Assembly: GCA_945873105.1 (NCBI GenBank)
Contig: CAMCBW010000005.1
Location: forward strand, 62,001 to 126,000
DNA: 64,000 bases
Direction of reading: 5' to 3'
From: Tangfeifania diversioriginum
GTDB taxonomy: Bacteria > Bacteroidota > Bacteroidia > Bacteroidales > Prolixibacteraceae
Program-made: the position numbers and the translations under genes
Shown here: piece by piece, positions 53,964 to 62,098 of the stretch
Numbering within the stretch: position 1 is the first letter of the stretch
How the letters are laid out: each line of letters starts with the position of its first letter
The notes under the pieces: model-generated
Seen by the model: the letters and a program-made list of their open reading frames with translations, nothing else
The model's database searches: none
Told to the model about the DNA's origin: nothing

Positions 53964-55133
53964 ATGGCAAACACAACTTTCAACCGGCGTAATTTTTTGT
54001 TTTTGGGTGCAACGGCCACCCTCGGTATGGCTGTACAGGCATCACCAGCCAAAAAGAAAAAGGAAAAGAAGAAAAAGAAAATTTTTTACCGCACCCTGGG
54101 TAAAACGGGGATCGAGCTTCCCATCATAAGTATGGGTGTGATGCGCGCAGATAACCCCAATATTCTAAAGGCAGCCTACGAGCTGGGAATCAAGCATTTT
54201 GATACTGCCAATGGATACCAGGATGGCCGGAATGAGGAGATGGTAGGCCAGTATTTTAAAGATATTCAAAGGGATAAGGTGATCATTTCCACGAAGATCC
54301 ATCCTCCGAAGGAGGGTTTGTCGACTGAACAGTTTCTTGAAAAATTTGATCAGTCATTGGCCAGGCTTCAGATGAGTTATGTGGATATCCTCTACCTCCA
54401 TGTATGCAATGACAGGGCTTACACGCTGGATCCAAGGTATCTGGAGGCCTTGCGAAGAGCCAAGGAGAGTGGAAAAGCAAAATTTGTGGGTTGTTCCACC
54501 CATACAAACATGGCGGAGGTACTTCATGCTGCTGTCGACAGCAAATTGTATGATGTGGTACTTACCTCCTACAATTTCCGTCTCAAGGATGATACCAAAT
54601 TGCAGGAGGCGCTGCAGAGAGCCAATGATGCCGGTTTGGGGATTGTTGCCATGAAAAATATGGCCGGTGGTTTCCTTGACAAGGAGAAGAAAAAACCAGT
54701 CAACTGCAAGGCCGCCTTGAAATGGGCTATTTCCAATCCATTGATTCATACCTGTATCCCCGGGATTACCAATTTTGAAATGTTGAAGGAGAATTGGGAA
54801 GTGGCCCAAAATCATGAAATGGATGAGCAGGAGAAGGGAGATTTGTCGCTGGCCATGAGCAATGTGGGACTCTATTGTCACGGATGTCTGAGTTGTTCCG
54901 GTCAGTGTCCCAGGAATCTTCCGATCCCCGATTTGATGCGTTCCTACATGTACAATTATGGTTACTCCTATCCAGCCAAGGCGCAAACCACGGTAGCCCA
55001 ACTGAACCTTTCGGCCGATCCCTGTGAATCATGCACGGGCTGCACAGTCACCTGCCCCAACGGTTTCAATGTCAGGGAGCGGATCACAGACATTGCCCGC
55101 ATCAAAATGGTACCCGCAAATTTCCTGGTATGA
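53964..55133 (+). CDS. Tat-exported aldo/keto reductase with two ferredoxin-type clusters
   Basis: A 389-residue protein. Residues 7-11 (N-R-R-N-F) and the following hydrophobic stretch form a twin-arginine signal; a run of about 12 mostly Lys residues links it to the barrel. The barrel has the AKR tetrad pieces (D-T-A-N-G-Y, K-x-H region) and ends near 300. The C-terminus has two 4Fe-4S motifs: C-H-G-C-L-S-C-S-G-Q-C-P and C-E-S-C-T-G-C-T-V-T-C-P. The stop overlaps the start of the DUF6599-like gene. Confidence 0.9.
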   Translation: MANTTFNRRNFLFLGATATLGMAVQASPAKKKKEKKKKKIFYRTLGKTGIELPIISMGVMRADNPNILKAAYELGIKHFDTANGYQDGRNEEMVGQYFKDIQRDKVIISTKIHPPKEGLSTEQFLEKFDQSLARLQMSYVDILYLHVCNDRAYTLDPRYLEALRRAKESGKAKFVGCSTHTNMAEVLHAAVDSKLYDVVLTSYNFRLKDDTKLQEALQRANDAGLGIVAMKNMAGGFLDKEKKKPVNCKAALKWAISNPLIHTCIPGITNFEMLKENWEVAQNHEMDEQEKGDLSLAMSNVGLYCHGCLSCSGQCPRNLPIPDLMRSYMYNYGYSYPAKAQTTVAQLNLSADPCESCTGCTVTCPNGFNVRERITDIARIKMVPANFLV

Positions 55134-55969
55134 GAAAGACAATGATCTTAGGCCTGATGCTTATTTCCTTCCTTTCATGGGCACAGGAGGTAAAGTTTCC
55201 TGACTTGTCAGAATGGCAAACCGATGGAAAAACCAAGGTTTTCAACAGGGAGAATCTCTTCGAACACATTGACGGAGCAGCTGAATTTTACCTAAGCTAT
55301 GGTTTTGAATCGCTGAAGGTTGCGAGTTGGAGTAACCATGGTGCCGAGCTAACTGCCGAGGTTTACGATCATGGGGATCCCCTGCATGCTTACGGCATTT
55401 ACAGTATCGAGAAATCGGCAAAGGCAATCATTACTCCAGTTGGGCTGGAAGGATACGGAGATGGCGCCACTTTCAATTTTGTGGCGGGTAAGTTCTATGT
55501 GAAGATGAACAGCATGCAATTGGAGAAGGTGTCAGGGTTTTCGTTGAAGTCTTTCGCGGAAGCGTTTGCAAGGAGCTTGTGCGAAAAGCCTGAATATCCT
55601 AAAATTATCGGTTTGTTTCCCAGGGAGAATTTGGTTGCCAACAGTTGTCAGTACATTCCAACCGAATTTATGGGATTGGGCTTTCTGGGATCTGCTGTGC
55701 GTGCCAAGTATACAGTTGATGGGAAAGAGGTGACTGTTTTCATCCTTGAAAGAACCGATCGTGCCGAAGTAGAGAAGATGGTTCTCAAATACATCTCCTA
55801 TGCGGAGGCAAAAGTAAAGAAACCTGGCGAGGGTGACTTTTTGATGAAGGATCCCTTTAATGGACCAGTCTTTTTAAGGTGGAAAGGCAATTACTTGCTG
55901 GGTGCATCCGGTTTCTCAGACCAAAAAAAGCTACTTCCCATACTCATGGAGATTACACAAAAACTTTAA
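55130..55969 (+). CDS. DUF6599-like exported protein
   Basis: A 279-residue protein with a signal peptide (M-I-L-G-L-M-L-I-S-F-L-S-W-A-Q). The mature segment H-I-D-G-A-A-E-F-Y-L-S-Y-G-F-E recalls DUF6599 proteins of Bacteroidetes. I prefer ATG 55130, which overlaps the reductase stop (ATGA); ATG 55142 is possible. No function known; the neighbour suggests a periplasmic redox context. Confidence 0.78.
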   Translation: MRKTMILGLMLISFLSWAQEVKFPDLSEWQTDGKTKVFNRENLFEHIDGAAEFYLSYGFESLKVASWSNHGAELTAEVYDHGDPLHAYGIYSIEKSAKAIITPVGLEGYGDGATFNFVAGKFYVKMNSMQLEKVSGFSLKSFAEAFARSLCEKPEYPKIIGLFPRENLVANSCQYIPTEFMGLGFLGSAVRAKYTVDGKEVTVFILERTDRAEVEKMVLKYISYAEAKVKKPGEGDFLMKDPFNGPVFLRWKGNYLLGASGFSDQKKLLPILMEITQKL

Positions 55970-56037
55970 CGCAAAATAATTTTCGTTTTTCGATTTTGGA
56001 TTGGAGAATAGGATCCAAAGCGATATTTTTGTCACCT

Positions 56038-56730
56038 ATGCAAAACAAACAATCTATGAATGGCTTTGGTCCCCTCAAAGCCATTTTTTTTGATATGGAC
56101 GGGGTTATCTACGATTCGATGGGCAATCATGCAATTGGCTGGAGTAAAGCCTTTGCCCATCTTGGATGGGATTTTCCATGTGAAAAGGTCTACTTGAATG
56201 AGGGGAGAACCGGCTCCTCAACTATTAATCTTTTGTACCAGGAAAAGTTGGACCGCAATGCAACAGATATGGAGATTGCCGCTATCTACGGGAAGAAGAC
56301 CGAGATCTTTGACAGTATGGAAAAGCCCAAACCCTTACCAGGAATCGCTGCCCTGATGACGAGGGCCAAGCAGGAAGGTATTGAAATCTGGGTGGTGACA
56401 GGCTCAGGGCAGGAGCTGTTGCTGGACGATCTGTGCAGTGATTTCCCTGGATTGATCGTGAAGGGAAAGATCATTTCAGGGAAAGATGTCACCCATTGCA
56501 AACCACATCCTGAACCCTATTTGACGGCTTTGGAAAGGTCAAAATTCAAGGCCGGTGAAGTGCTAGTCATAGAGAATGCCCCGCTTGGAATTCAGGCAGC
56601 AAAAGCCGCAGGTATTTATACGATTGCGATCAATACCGGAATACTTGCCGATGAGATTTTGTGGCAGGCTGGGGCTGATGTCGTGGTGAAGGAGGTTGCG
56701 CAAGTGGAAGATCTGATTTTTCCTGCATAA
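56038..56730 (+). CDS. HAD-superfamily phosphatase, beta-phosphoglucomutase-like
   Basis: A 230-residue HAD protein. Motif I F-D-M-D-G-V-I-Y-D-S is near residue 20; a helical cap follows; motif II V-T-G-S-G; motif III and IV H-C-K-P-H-P-E-P-Y and V-I-E-N-A-P-L-G-I-Q-A-A. This is the beta-phosphoglucomutase / sugar phosphatase subgroup. A start at 56038 or 56056 is chosen because the upstream frame translates AT-rich spacer. Confidence 0.9.
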   Translation: MQNKQSMNGFGPLKAIFFDMDGVIYDSMGNHAIGWSKAFAHLGWDFPCEKVYLNEGRTGSSTINLLYQEKLDRNATDMEIAAIYGKKTEIFDSMEKPKPLPGIAALMTRAKQEGIEIWVVTGSGQELLLDDLCSDFPGLIVKGKIISGKDVTHCKPHPEPYLTALERSKFKAGEVLVIENAPLGIQAAKAAGIYTIAINTGILADEILWQAGADVVVKEVAQVEDLIFPA

Positions 56731-56735
56731 CCTAA

Positions 56736-56843
56736 AAGTGCCTAAAGTGCGCTAAAATGCCTAGAGTACTGCTCTTCCCTCTTAATTTGCAGGGAGCTCC
56801 AAAACTTTAGGCACTCTAGGCACTTTAAATACTTTAGGCACTT
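56736..56843. repeat. Long imperfect inverted repeat of GTGCCTAAAG units
   Basis: Left arm 56736-56767 and right arm 56813-56843 are imperfect complements of about 31 bases, built from AGTGCCTAAAGT and GCCTAGAGT. The loop holds a smaller GCTC..CCCT / AGGGAGC stem. It lies between converging genes and may end transcription in both directions; similar units are common intergenic repeats in Bacteroidetes. Confidence 0.6.
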
Positions 56844-58395
56844 ATTTCAACTCCTCGAGCATTGCCTTGATGTTCCTGTGAATGATCGGCGCTGTTTCTG
56901 CGCCCAGGGAGTTAACTTCTCCGTAAGGGCTACCCTCTTTGCCGTAGGTGTAAGGAGCCTTAACATCCCATTGGCTTTTGGGAATGATGTAGCCAATTTC
57001 ATCGTTGGCCAGGCCAAACATGAATTTGTATTTTCCCGGCATCATCTCCCTGATCGCAGGTATTTCAACAGGAGCTATATTAAAATCTTGTCCAGCAGGT
57101 GCTTCAACGCCGCCATTCAATATTTCAGGATAAAGTTCACCTGGGATGGTGACGATGGAGATAGGTCCAATTTTGACAACAGCAAGTTCAGATTTCATCT
57201 TCATCCAGCCGGTAGTCCCTCTTTTCATGATCCCCAGCATGGCTGCCAGTTTGAACATATTGTTGTCGAGAGGGATAGGTAATGTCTTGGCGATGATGGA
57301 AATGGCAGCAGAGTCGATGATCTCCTCCGGATTAGCCATGGCCAATAGCGCAAGATTGGCCATACTTTTACCCTGGGCTGCTGCCTTTTCGAAGGTTGGT
57401 TCCTTGAACTCTTCACCCGAGAAGGGGTCCTTGATGGTCAGCCTTGGATGGGTGGTCATCAGTCCGCCAACGGCACCGCTGGCATAGACTACCACACCGC
57501 CTACTCCCGGCAACACCAGGCTATCCTTGTGGTAGACGCCTTTTTCAATTCCTTCGCGCACATAATGGGGGAAATCTGAAGTTATCTGCAGGTTACCGCT
57601 CCAAAGCGTTTCGGGGTGGTTGCCATGGTTGATAAGGGTACCCATGGTTTGTCCATTTTCCCTGTCGAGGAATTGTATCATCCGAAGACCGGAATCAAAG
57701 ACTTCTGGTTTCCGGGTATCCAAAACCAATGGAATGGCTCCTGTAAGATCCTGAGAAATGGAGAGCCTTGCCGGACGAATATTTTTTACAGCCTGGTCAA
57801 TGGCTTTGGCAGCCTGGTTTTTCACATACTCCATGTGGGCTGGATTGATGCCGCTCTTGAAGGGGCTTTCTCCCCAAAGGCCAAGTAAATCGGGTCCTTC
57901 GTGGGTATGGGTGGAGGTGACGATGGCATAGGTGATACCAGATTCCCTGGAGATTCGTCCCCTGAGGTCAATCACATCGTTGTTCATGAAACCGATGGCA
58001 TCGAGAACAACAATGGCCAAACGGGTTTTTCCATCCTCAAGAACCATTGCGCGTGCCCAAACCTCATCGTGTATTCCGTTGGCAGGCTTGTTGTTGCTGA
58101 AACCGGCGATCCAGATCGGATCGAATTTCCCATTGCCGTTTCCATCGGTAAAGGTTTCGCCCTCCTCCGGTTCGTATTCCTCGTTTTTGTTTTTATCGTC
58201 CCAACGATCAGGGACTGCAGGGGTAATGGGAAGTGCGGCAAACCCTGCTGAGAGCTTTGCAGGGGGATTGTTAAGAATTTTCAGGTTTAAATGATAATCA
58301 GGGTACTGGTCCTTGAGGTTGTATCCGAACAAGGTTACCAAAACCAGGACAAGCAACAGCATGCCGGCTCCGAGGTACTTAAAAAATCTCTTCAT
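56842..58395 (-). CDS. Neutral/alkaline ceramidase-like exported protein
   Basis: A 517-residue protein with an N-terminal signal or membrane anchor (residues 8-28). It resembles the neutral/alkaline non-lysosomal ceramidase N-terminal domain: S-A-G-F-A-A-L-P-I-T-P, then V-W-A-R-A-M-V-L, S-T-H-T-H-E-G-P-D near residue 165 (zinc and active-site His), and N-H-G-N-H-P-E-T-L-W. An insert at about 60-90, D-G-N-G-N-G-K-F-D, is an EF-hand-like calcium loop. The usual C-terminal Ig-like domain is missing or short. The start is the ATG before K-R-F-F-K-Y. Confidence 0.83.
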   Translation of the reverse strand: MKRFFKYLGAGMLLLVLVLVTLFGYNLKDQYPDYHLNLKILNNPPAKLSAGFAALPITPAVPDRWDDKNKNEEYEPEEGETFTDGNGNGKFDPIWIAGFSNNKPANGIHDEVWARAMVLEDGKTRLAIVVLDAIGFMNNDVIDLRGRISRESGITYAIVTSTHTHEGPDLLGLWGESPFKSGINPAHMEYVKNQAAKAIDQAVKNIRPARLSISQDLTGAIPLVLDTRKPEVFDSGLRMIQFLDRENGQTMGTLINHGNHPETLWSGNLQITSDFPHYVREGIEKGVYHKDSLVLPGVGGVVVYASGAVGGLMTTHPRLTIKDPFSGEEFKEPTFEKAAAQGKSMANLALLAMANPEEIIDSAAISIIAKTLPIPLDNNMFKLAAMLGIMKRGTTGWMKMKSELAVVKIGPISIVTIPGELYPEILNGGVEAPAGQDFNIAPVEIPAIREMMPGKYKFMFGLANDEIGYIIPKSQWDVKAPYTYGKEGSPYGEVNSLGAETAPIIHRNIKAMLEELK

Positions 58396-58433
58396 GTTAA
58401 TAGTTGTTTGTGACTTGATCCCTTTCGATCCGA

Positions 58434-58441
58434 CAAAGATA
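58434..58441 (-). promoter_or_regulatory. Candidate -7 element (TATCTTTG) for the ceramidase-like gene
   Basis: Exact TAnnTTTG on the minus strand 39 bases before the chosen start codon, which supports that start against the longer reading that would begin at 58449, upstream of this element. Confidence 0.5.
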
Positions 58442-58449
58442 GTCACCAA

Positions 58450-58889
58450 ATCGTTTTGGAAGTATCCGGGGTGAGAAGAATTTTGTCTGATGATTCACCC
58501 ATGGTTAGGTTTAATATTCAGTTGTTTATAGGAATCCTGTGAAATTTAAATCAGGAGGATTTTGGCGCATTTTACACCCGATAATGGGTAATTGGGAGAT
58601 TCATCCGTGAATAACAATTATATTTTGAAAAGGGTGTAACATTTCTGTAAGAGTGGAGTCTTATGGTTAGCGAGTTTTTTTATTGTTAGCGTGATTAAAT
58701 AACTTTAGTATGCGAGGCCGTTCCCAAAAGGAGCGGCCTTTGTTGTTGGGGTAAAAAATAAAAGCTATTTTTACATTTCAACTGGCATCTTTTCAAACAA
58801 CTGATGTCGTTTCTGAAATCAAGAGGTGGAAATATTTTTGCTTTTAACAGATAATCAATATCATATAAAAACTAATCATTCGATAAATT
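58450..58889. other. 440-base spacer with an orphan terminator (possible small RNA)
   Basis: No gene is visible. GTTAGCG occurs twice, at about 58675-58690. The hairpin at 58715-58739 ends the possible transcript. Sequence after it is AT-rich and presumably holds the promoter of the gene at 58890. Confidence 0.4.
58715..58746 (+). terminator. Rho-independent terminator-like hairpin
   Basis: AGGCCGTTCC (58715-58724), loop CAAAA, GGAGCGGCCT (58730-58739), ten pairs with one G-U, then TTTGTTGTT. It reads rightwards with no plus-strand gene for about 2 kb upstream. Confidence 0.65.
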
Positions 58890-59762
58890 ATGACAAGCAG
58901 AAGAGATTTTTTTAGAACAACCTCCCTGGTGGTAGCAGGAAGTGTGATCGGTGGTAACCTGGTAACTGCCGGAGTCCCCAAAAAGAACAAGAAAAAGAGG
59001 GTAGGGCTTCAACTCTATTCACTCCGCGAGGCAATGGGTAAAGATGCAGTTGGCACGCTCAAACAAGTTGCTGAGATGGGTTATTATTCCCTCGAAACCG
59101 CCTCTTACGGGGATGGTAAAATTTATGGGATGTTACCGGATGAATTTACCAAAAGAGTTAAAGACCTGGGCATGCGGCTCAATAGTTGCCATTTGGGTGG
59201 ACCAAATTATACCAAAGATACACATACAGCTGCCATGGATTGGTGGAAAAAGGCCATTGAGGATCACTCCAGGACAGGCATGAAATATATGATCAAACCA
59301 GGTGGACTTAAATGGCCCAACAAGCTGGATGATTTGAAGATACAAATGGATTACTTCAATGCTGTTGGTGACTTGACTGCCGATGCCGGTATGCAGTTTG
59401 GCTGGCACAACCACAACCATGAGTTTACCAAGATTGAGGATAAAGTGATCTATGATTTCATGCTTGAAAATACGGATCCCCAAAAAGTATGTTTTGAGAT
59501 GGACGTTTACTGGGTGATGAAGGGTGGTTGCTCACCTGTCGAGTACATGGACAAATATCCAAAGCGTTTCCCATTGCTTCACATCAAGGATGAAAAGGAG
59601 ATCGGCGAGAGTGGACAACTTGATTTCAAAGCAATTTTTGAAAAAGGGTATGCCATCGGTATCAAGGATTGGTTCGTAGAGGTTGAACGCTACAATTTCG
59701 ATCCGGTGGTCAGTGTACAGAAGAGCTATGACTTTCTTGCCGCTGCTTCCTATGTAAAATGA
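58890..59762 (+). CDS. Tat-exported sugar phosphate isomerase/epimerase-like TIM barrel
   Basis: A 290-residue protein. The signal M-T-S-R-R-D-F-F-R is a twin-arginine motif, followed by a small Lys-rich linker (K-K-N-K-K-K-R). The mature part is a xylose-isomerase-like AP endonuclease-2 barrel: G-L-Q-L-Y-S-L-R-E, Q-F-G-W-H-N-H-N-H-E-F, C-F-E-M-D-V-Y-W-V, and H-I-K-D near the end give metal-ligand positions. Substrate unknown; exported members are frequent in Bacteroidetes sugar catabolism. Confidence 0.9.
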   Translation: MTSRRDFFRTTSLVVAGSVIGGNLVTAGVPKKNKKKRVGLQLYSLREAMGKDAVGTLKQVAEMGYYSLETASYGDGKIYGMLPDEFTKRVKDLGMRLNSCHLGGPNYTKDTHTAAMDWWKKAIEDHSRTGMKYMIKPGGLKWPNKLDDLKIQMDYFNAVGDLTADAGMQFGWHNHNHEFTKIEDKVIYDFMLENTDPQKVCFEMDVYWVMKGGCSPVEYMDKYPKRFPLLHIKDEKEIGESGQLDFKAIFEKGYAIGIKDWFVEVERYNFDPVVSVQKSYDFLAAASYVK

Positions 59763-59802
59763 TCATTGCCATTCATTCCCTCTTTTTGTTGGGGGAATTC
59801 AC

Positions 59803-59874
59803 CAAAGCCACAGTTTTTTCCTACACAGGTATTGCCAACAGCAGGGAAAAGTGTGGCTTTGTTACTTTCTTTTT
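59803..59874 (+). terminator. Probable terminator after the isomerase-like gene
   Basis: CAAAGCCACA (59803-59812) pairs perfectly with TGTGGCTTTG (59852-59861), with an inner T-run / A-run stem, followed by TTACTTTCTTTTT. The loop is long (39 bases). Confidence 0.5.
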
Positions 59875-60020
59875 AATCCTACCTGCGGTTTACTCATGAG
59901 GGTCTTTCAATGGCTAAATCCCTCAGAAAGTATCTTAACTGCATTTGCATGGTCTCTTTGGAAAAAGCGCTATATTTGAGGTAACTGGAATATTTTTTTA
60001 TATGGAAGTATCCTGATTAT

Positions 60021-61211
60021 ATGAAACGAAAATACATCATCTTTTTTATTTTCAGTCTTCCACTTTTGATTCCAATGGTTGCTTTCATCCATTGGTGGTT
60101 GAAGGAAAACAGACCCATGCGGGTGCTGATTTATGACATGACTGTGCCGGTACCAACTTACGATGAGCACAATTCGTTCAGTTGGATTTTGGTCAATCAG
60201 AAATATACCTCTCAATATCAATTGAACAATCCTGCTACTGATTACAAGGGATTTTTCCCATTGAAGGATTTCAAGTTTGTCACCAAGGACTTTTCAAAGC
60301 TCTCCCCGGAGGGGGTGCAACAGGTTGCCGATAGTCTGGACATGGCCTATTACACAGACACCTATGGTGTTTTCTCCAACGAATGGTTAAAGAATCGAAT
60401 CATCAACGAAAGGTCGTCCAAGATTTATGGGGGTTTGAACAGGAATGACCTTCTGTTGATAAAAAGATTTCAGGAATCGGGCAAACTCCTGCTGGCAGAG
60501 TTCAATTTTCTGGCTAATCCAACGGATTATTCCGTACGCAGGGAAGCTGAGAAATTGTTGGATGTCTCCTGGACCGGTTGGGCTGGAAGATATTATGATG
60601 CGTTGGATACACTGGTAAATCCAGATATTCCTGAATGGGCTAAAAAGCTCTATTTGAAACAGTATGGAAAACCGTGGCATTTTCACCAGGCAGGAATACT
60701 CTTTGTCCACGAGCGTGACATCGTGGTGGTGCTGGAGATGGATGCCACCCTGAATGAGGAGGTTCCGTGGATTTATACCTCCAAATATGGACAGCAAAAA
60801 TATGGACTACCGGAGGAGTTTACCTACCCTTACTGGTTTGATATCATGGAGTCAGGCAGTTCCAACAGGATTGTTTCAAAGTATAAAATCTACCCCAGCA
60901 AAACCGGAAGAGCATTGTTGAAGGAGCATGGCATTCCCGATGAATTTCCATGTGTGATTGAGAACAGGGAGAAAAACTACTACTATTTCTGTGGGGATTT
61001 TTGCGACAATCCAATTCGCCTCGAGAGTGCCAAATTTTCAGGAGGCTACCTCTTTCGGAAGTTCTTCTACAACAAGTACAATTACATCGACAGGACTCCT
61101 TTCTTTTGGAATTTCTACCGGCCAATGGTCATTCGAATTATGGAGGAGTATAACCAGAAACTGAACGGTAAAAAGGGTTTGGCATTGGCACCCGAATCTG
61201 CTGTAAATTAA
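60021..61211 (+). CDS. Membrane-anchored protein of unknown function
   Basis: A 396-residue protein that I do not recognise. Residues 4-26 form a single membrane anchor, so the remaining ~370 residues are probably in the periplasm. The sequence is aromatic-rich (many W and Y), includes R-V-L-I-Y-D-M-T-V-P and F-S-G-G-Y-L-F-R-K-F-F-Y near the end, and is compact rather than repetitive. It may be a carbohydrate-associated protein given its neighbours, but this is a guess. Its stop overlaps the convergent gluconolactonase gene by four bases. Confidence 0.8.
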   Translation: MKRKYIIFFIFSLPLLIPMVAFIHWWLKENRPMRVLIYDMTVPVPTYDEHNSFSWILVNQKYTSQYQLNNPATDYKGFFPLKDFKFVTKDFSKLSPEGVQQVADSLDMAYYTDTYGVFSNEWLKNRIINERSSKIYGGLNRNDLLLIKRFQESGKLLLAEFNFLANPTDYSVRREAEKLLDVSWTGWAGRYYDALDTLVNPDIPEWAKKLYLKQYGKPWHFHQAGILFVHERDIVVVLEMDATLNEEVPWIYTSKYGQQKYGLPEEFTYPYWFDIMESGSSNRIVSKYKIYPSKTGRALLKEHGIPDEFPCVIENREKNYYYFCGDFCDNPIRLESAKFSGGYLFRKFFYNKYNYIDRTPFFWNFYRPMVIRIMEEYNQKLNGKKGLALAPESAVN

Positions 61212-62098
61212 TTTCCTTTCACATTCATTTTCAGTGTAAATACGGAAGTACGGGCTGTTACAAATAGGATGTTCCGCTTTTTTCCACCAAAGCAAACGTT
61301 GGAGGGTTGTTCCGGAATCTCGATGCGTACCAGGTGCTCACCCTTTGCATCGTAGACCGATACAGCCTTGTTGGTCAGGTAGACGTTCCCCTTTTTATCG
61401 ATGGTCATTCCATCCGAACCTTCCGGAGCAAATAATATTTTGTTGCCAAGCGAACCATCGGGCTGGATGGAGTATTTCCAGATTTTCTTGTCATTTATAT
61501 CACTCACATAGAGTATTTTGCCGTCCGGTGTGCCGATCAGGCCATTGGGTTGCTGGAAGTCGTCTATGACCCTAATGACCTTTCCTTTGGGGTTTAGGTA
61601 GTAGACACCCCTGACCGATTGCAACTCCTTGTGGCCTGTTTCCCAGTATTTTCGGTGGTAATAAGGGTCGGTGAAGTAGATTCCCCCGTTGGGAGCAATC
61701 CATAGATCGTTGGGACCATTCAGGTGGAGTCCCTCAAAGTTTTCGGCCAGGATGCGCTGCTGTCCATCCATTGAGAAGGCCACCAACCGGTTGTGCAGAT
61801 CTGCACAGGCAACCAGTTCTCCCTTTTTGTTGAAGAAGGTGCCGTTGGCTCTTTCCCCGGATCCGGTAAAAGTGGTGATGGCATCATTTTCACTCCAGAT
61901 TTCAATTTTGTTGTTGGGTTGATCCGTGAAGAAGACCCGTCCATCCGGTGCAACGGAGGGACCCTCTGTGAAAAGGTATCCACCTCCGGCTTTGGTTACT
62001 TTTTCGCCTTTGGCAATCAGCTTGAGTTTTGGCTTTTCCTTCGCGGTAAGTGAAGGGGTTGCGGCAAAAATGAAAAGGATCAGTAGAATTTTGCTCAT
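61208..62098 (-). CDS. Exported SMP-30/gluconolactonase-like beta-propeller
   Basis: A 296-residue protein with a signal peptide (L-L-I-L-F-I-F-A-A-T-P-S-L-T-A). The six-bladed propeller shows F-T-E-G-P-S (Glu metal ligand), N-G-P-N-D-L (Asn ligand), F-T-D-P-Y-Y and D-I-N-D-K-K, G-S-D-G-M-T (Asp ligand), typical of SMP-30 lactonases. The start before S-K-I-L-L overlaps the stop of the upstream membrane-protein gene by four bases (ATGA), so they form one transcript. Confidence 0.92.
   Translation of the reverse strand: MSKILLILFIFAATPSLTAKEKPKLKLIAKGEKVTKAGGGYLFTEGPSVAPDGRVFFTDQPNNKIEIWSENDAITTFTGSGERANGTFFNKKGELVACADLHNRLVAFSMDGQQRILAENFEGLHLNGPNDLWIAPNGGIYFTDPYYHRKYWETGHKELQSVRGVYYLNPKGKVIRVIDDFQQPNGLIGTPDGKILYVSDINDKKIWKYSIQPDGSLGNKILFAPEGSDGMTIDKKGNVYLTNKAVSVYDAKGEHLVRIEIPEQPSNVCFGGKKRNILFVTARTSVFTLKMNVKGN

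Noticed and set aside
54354..55001. 215-codon minus-strand frame
   Set aside because: It lies antisense to the clearly identified aldo/keto reductase gene.
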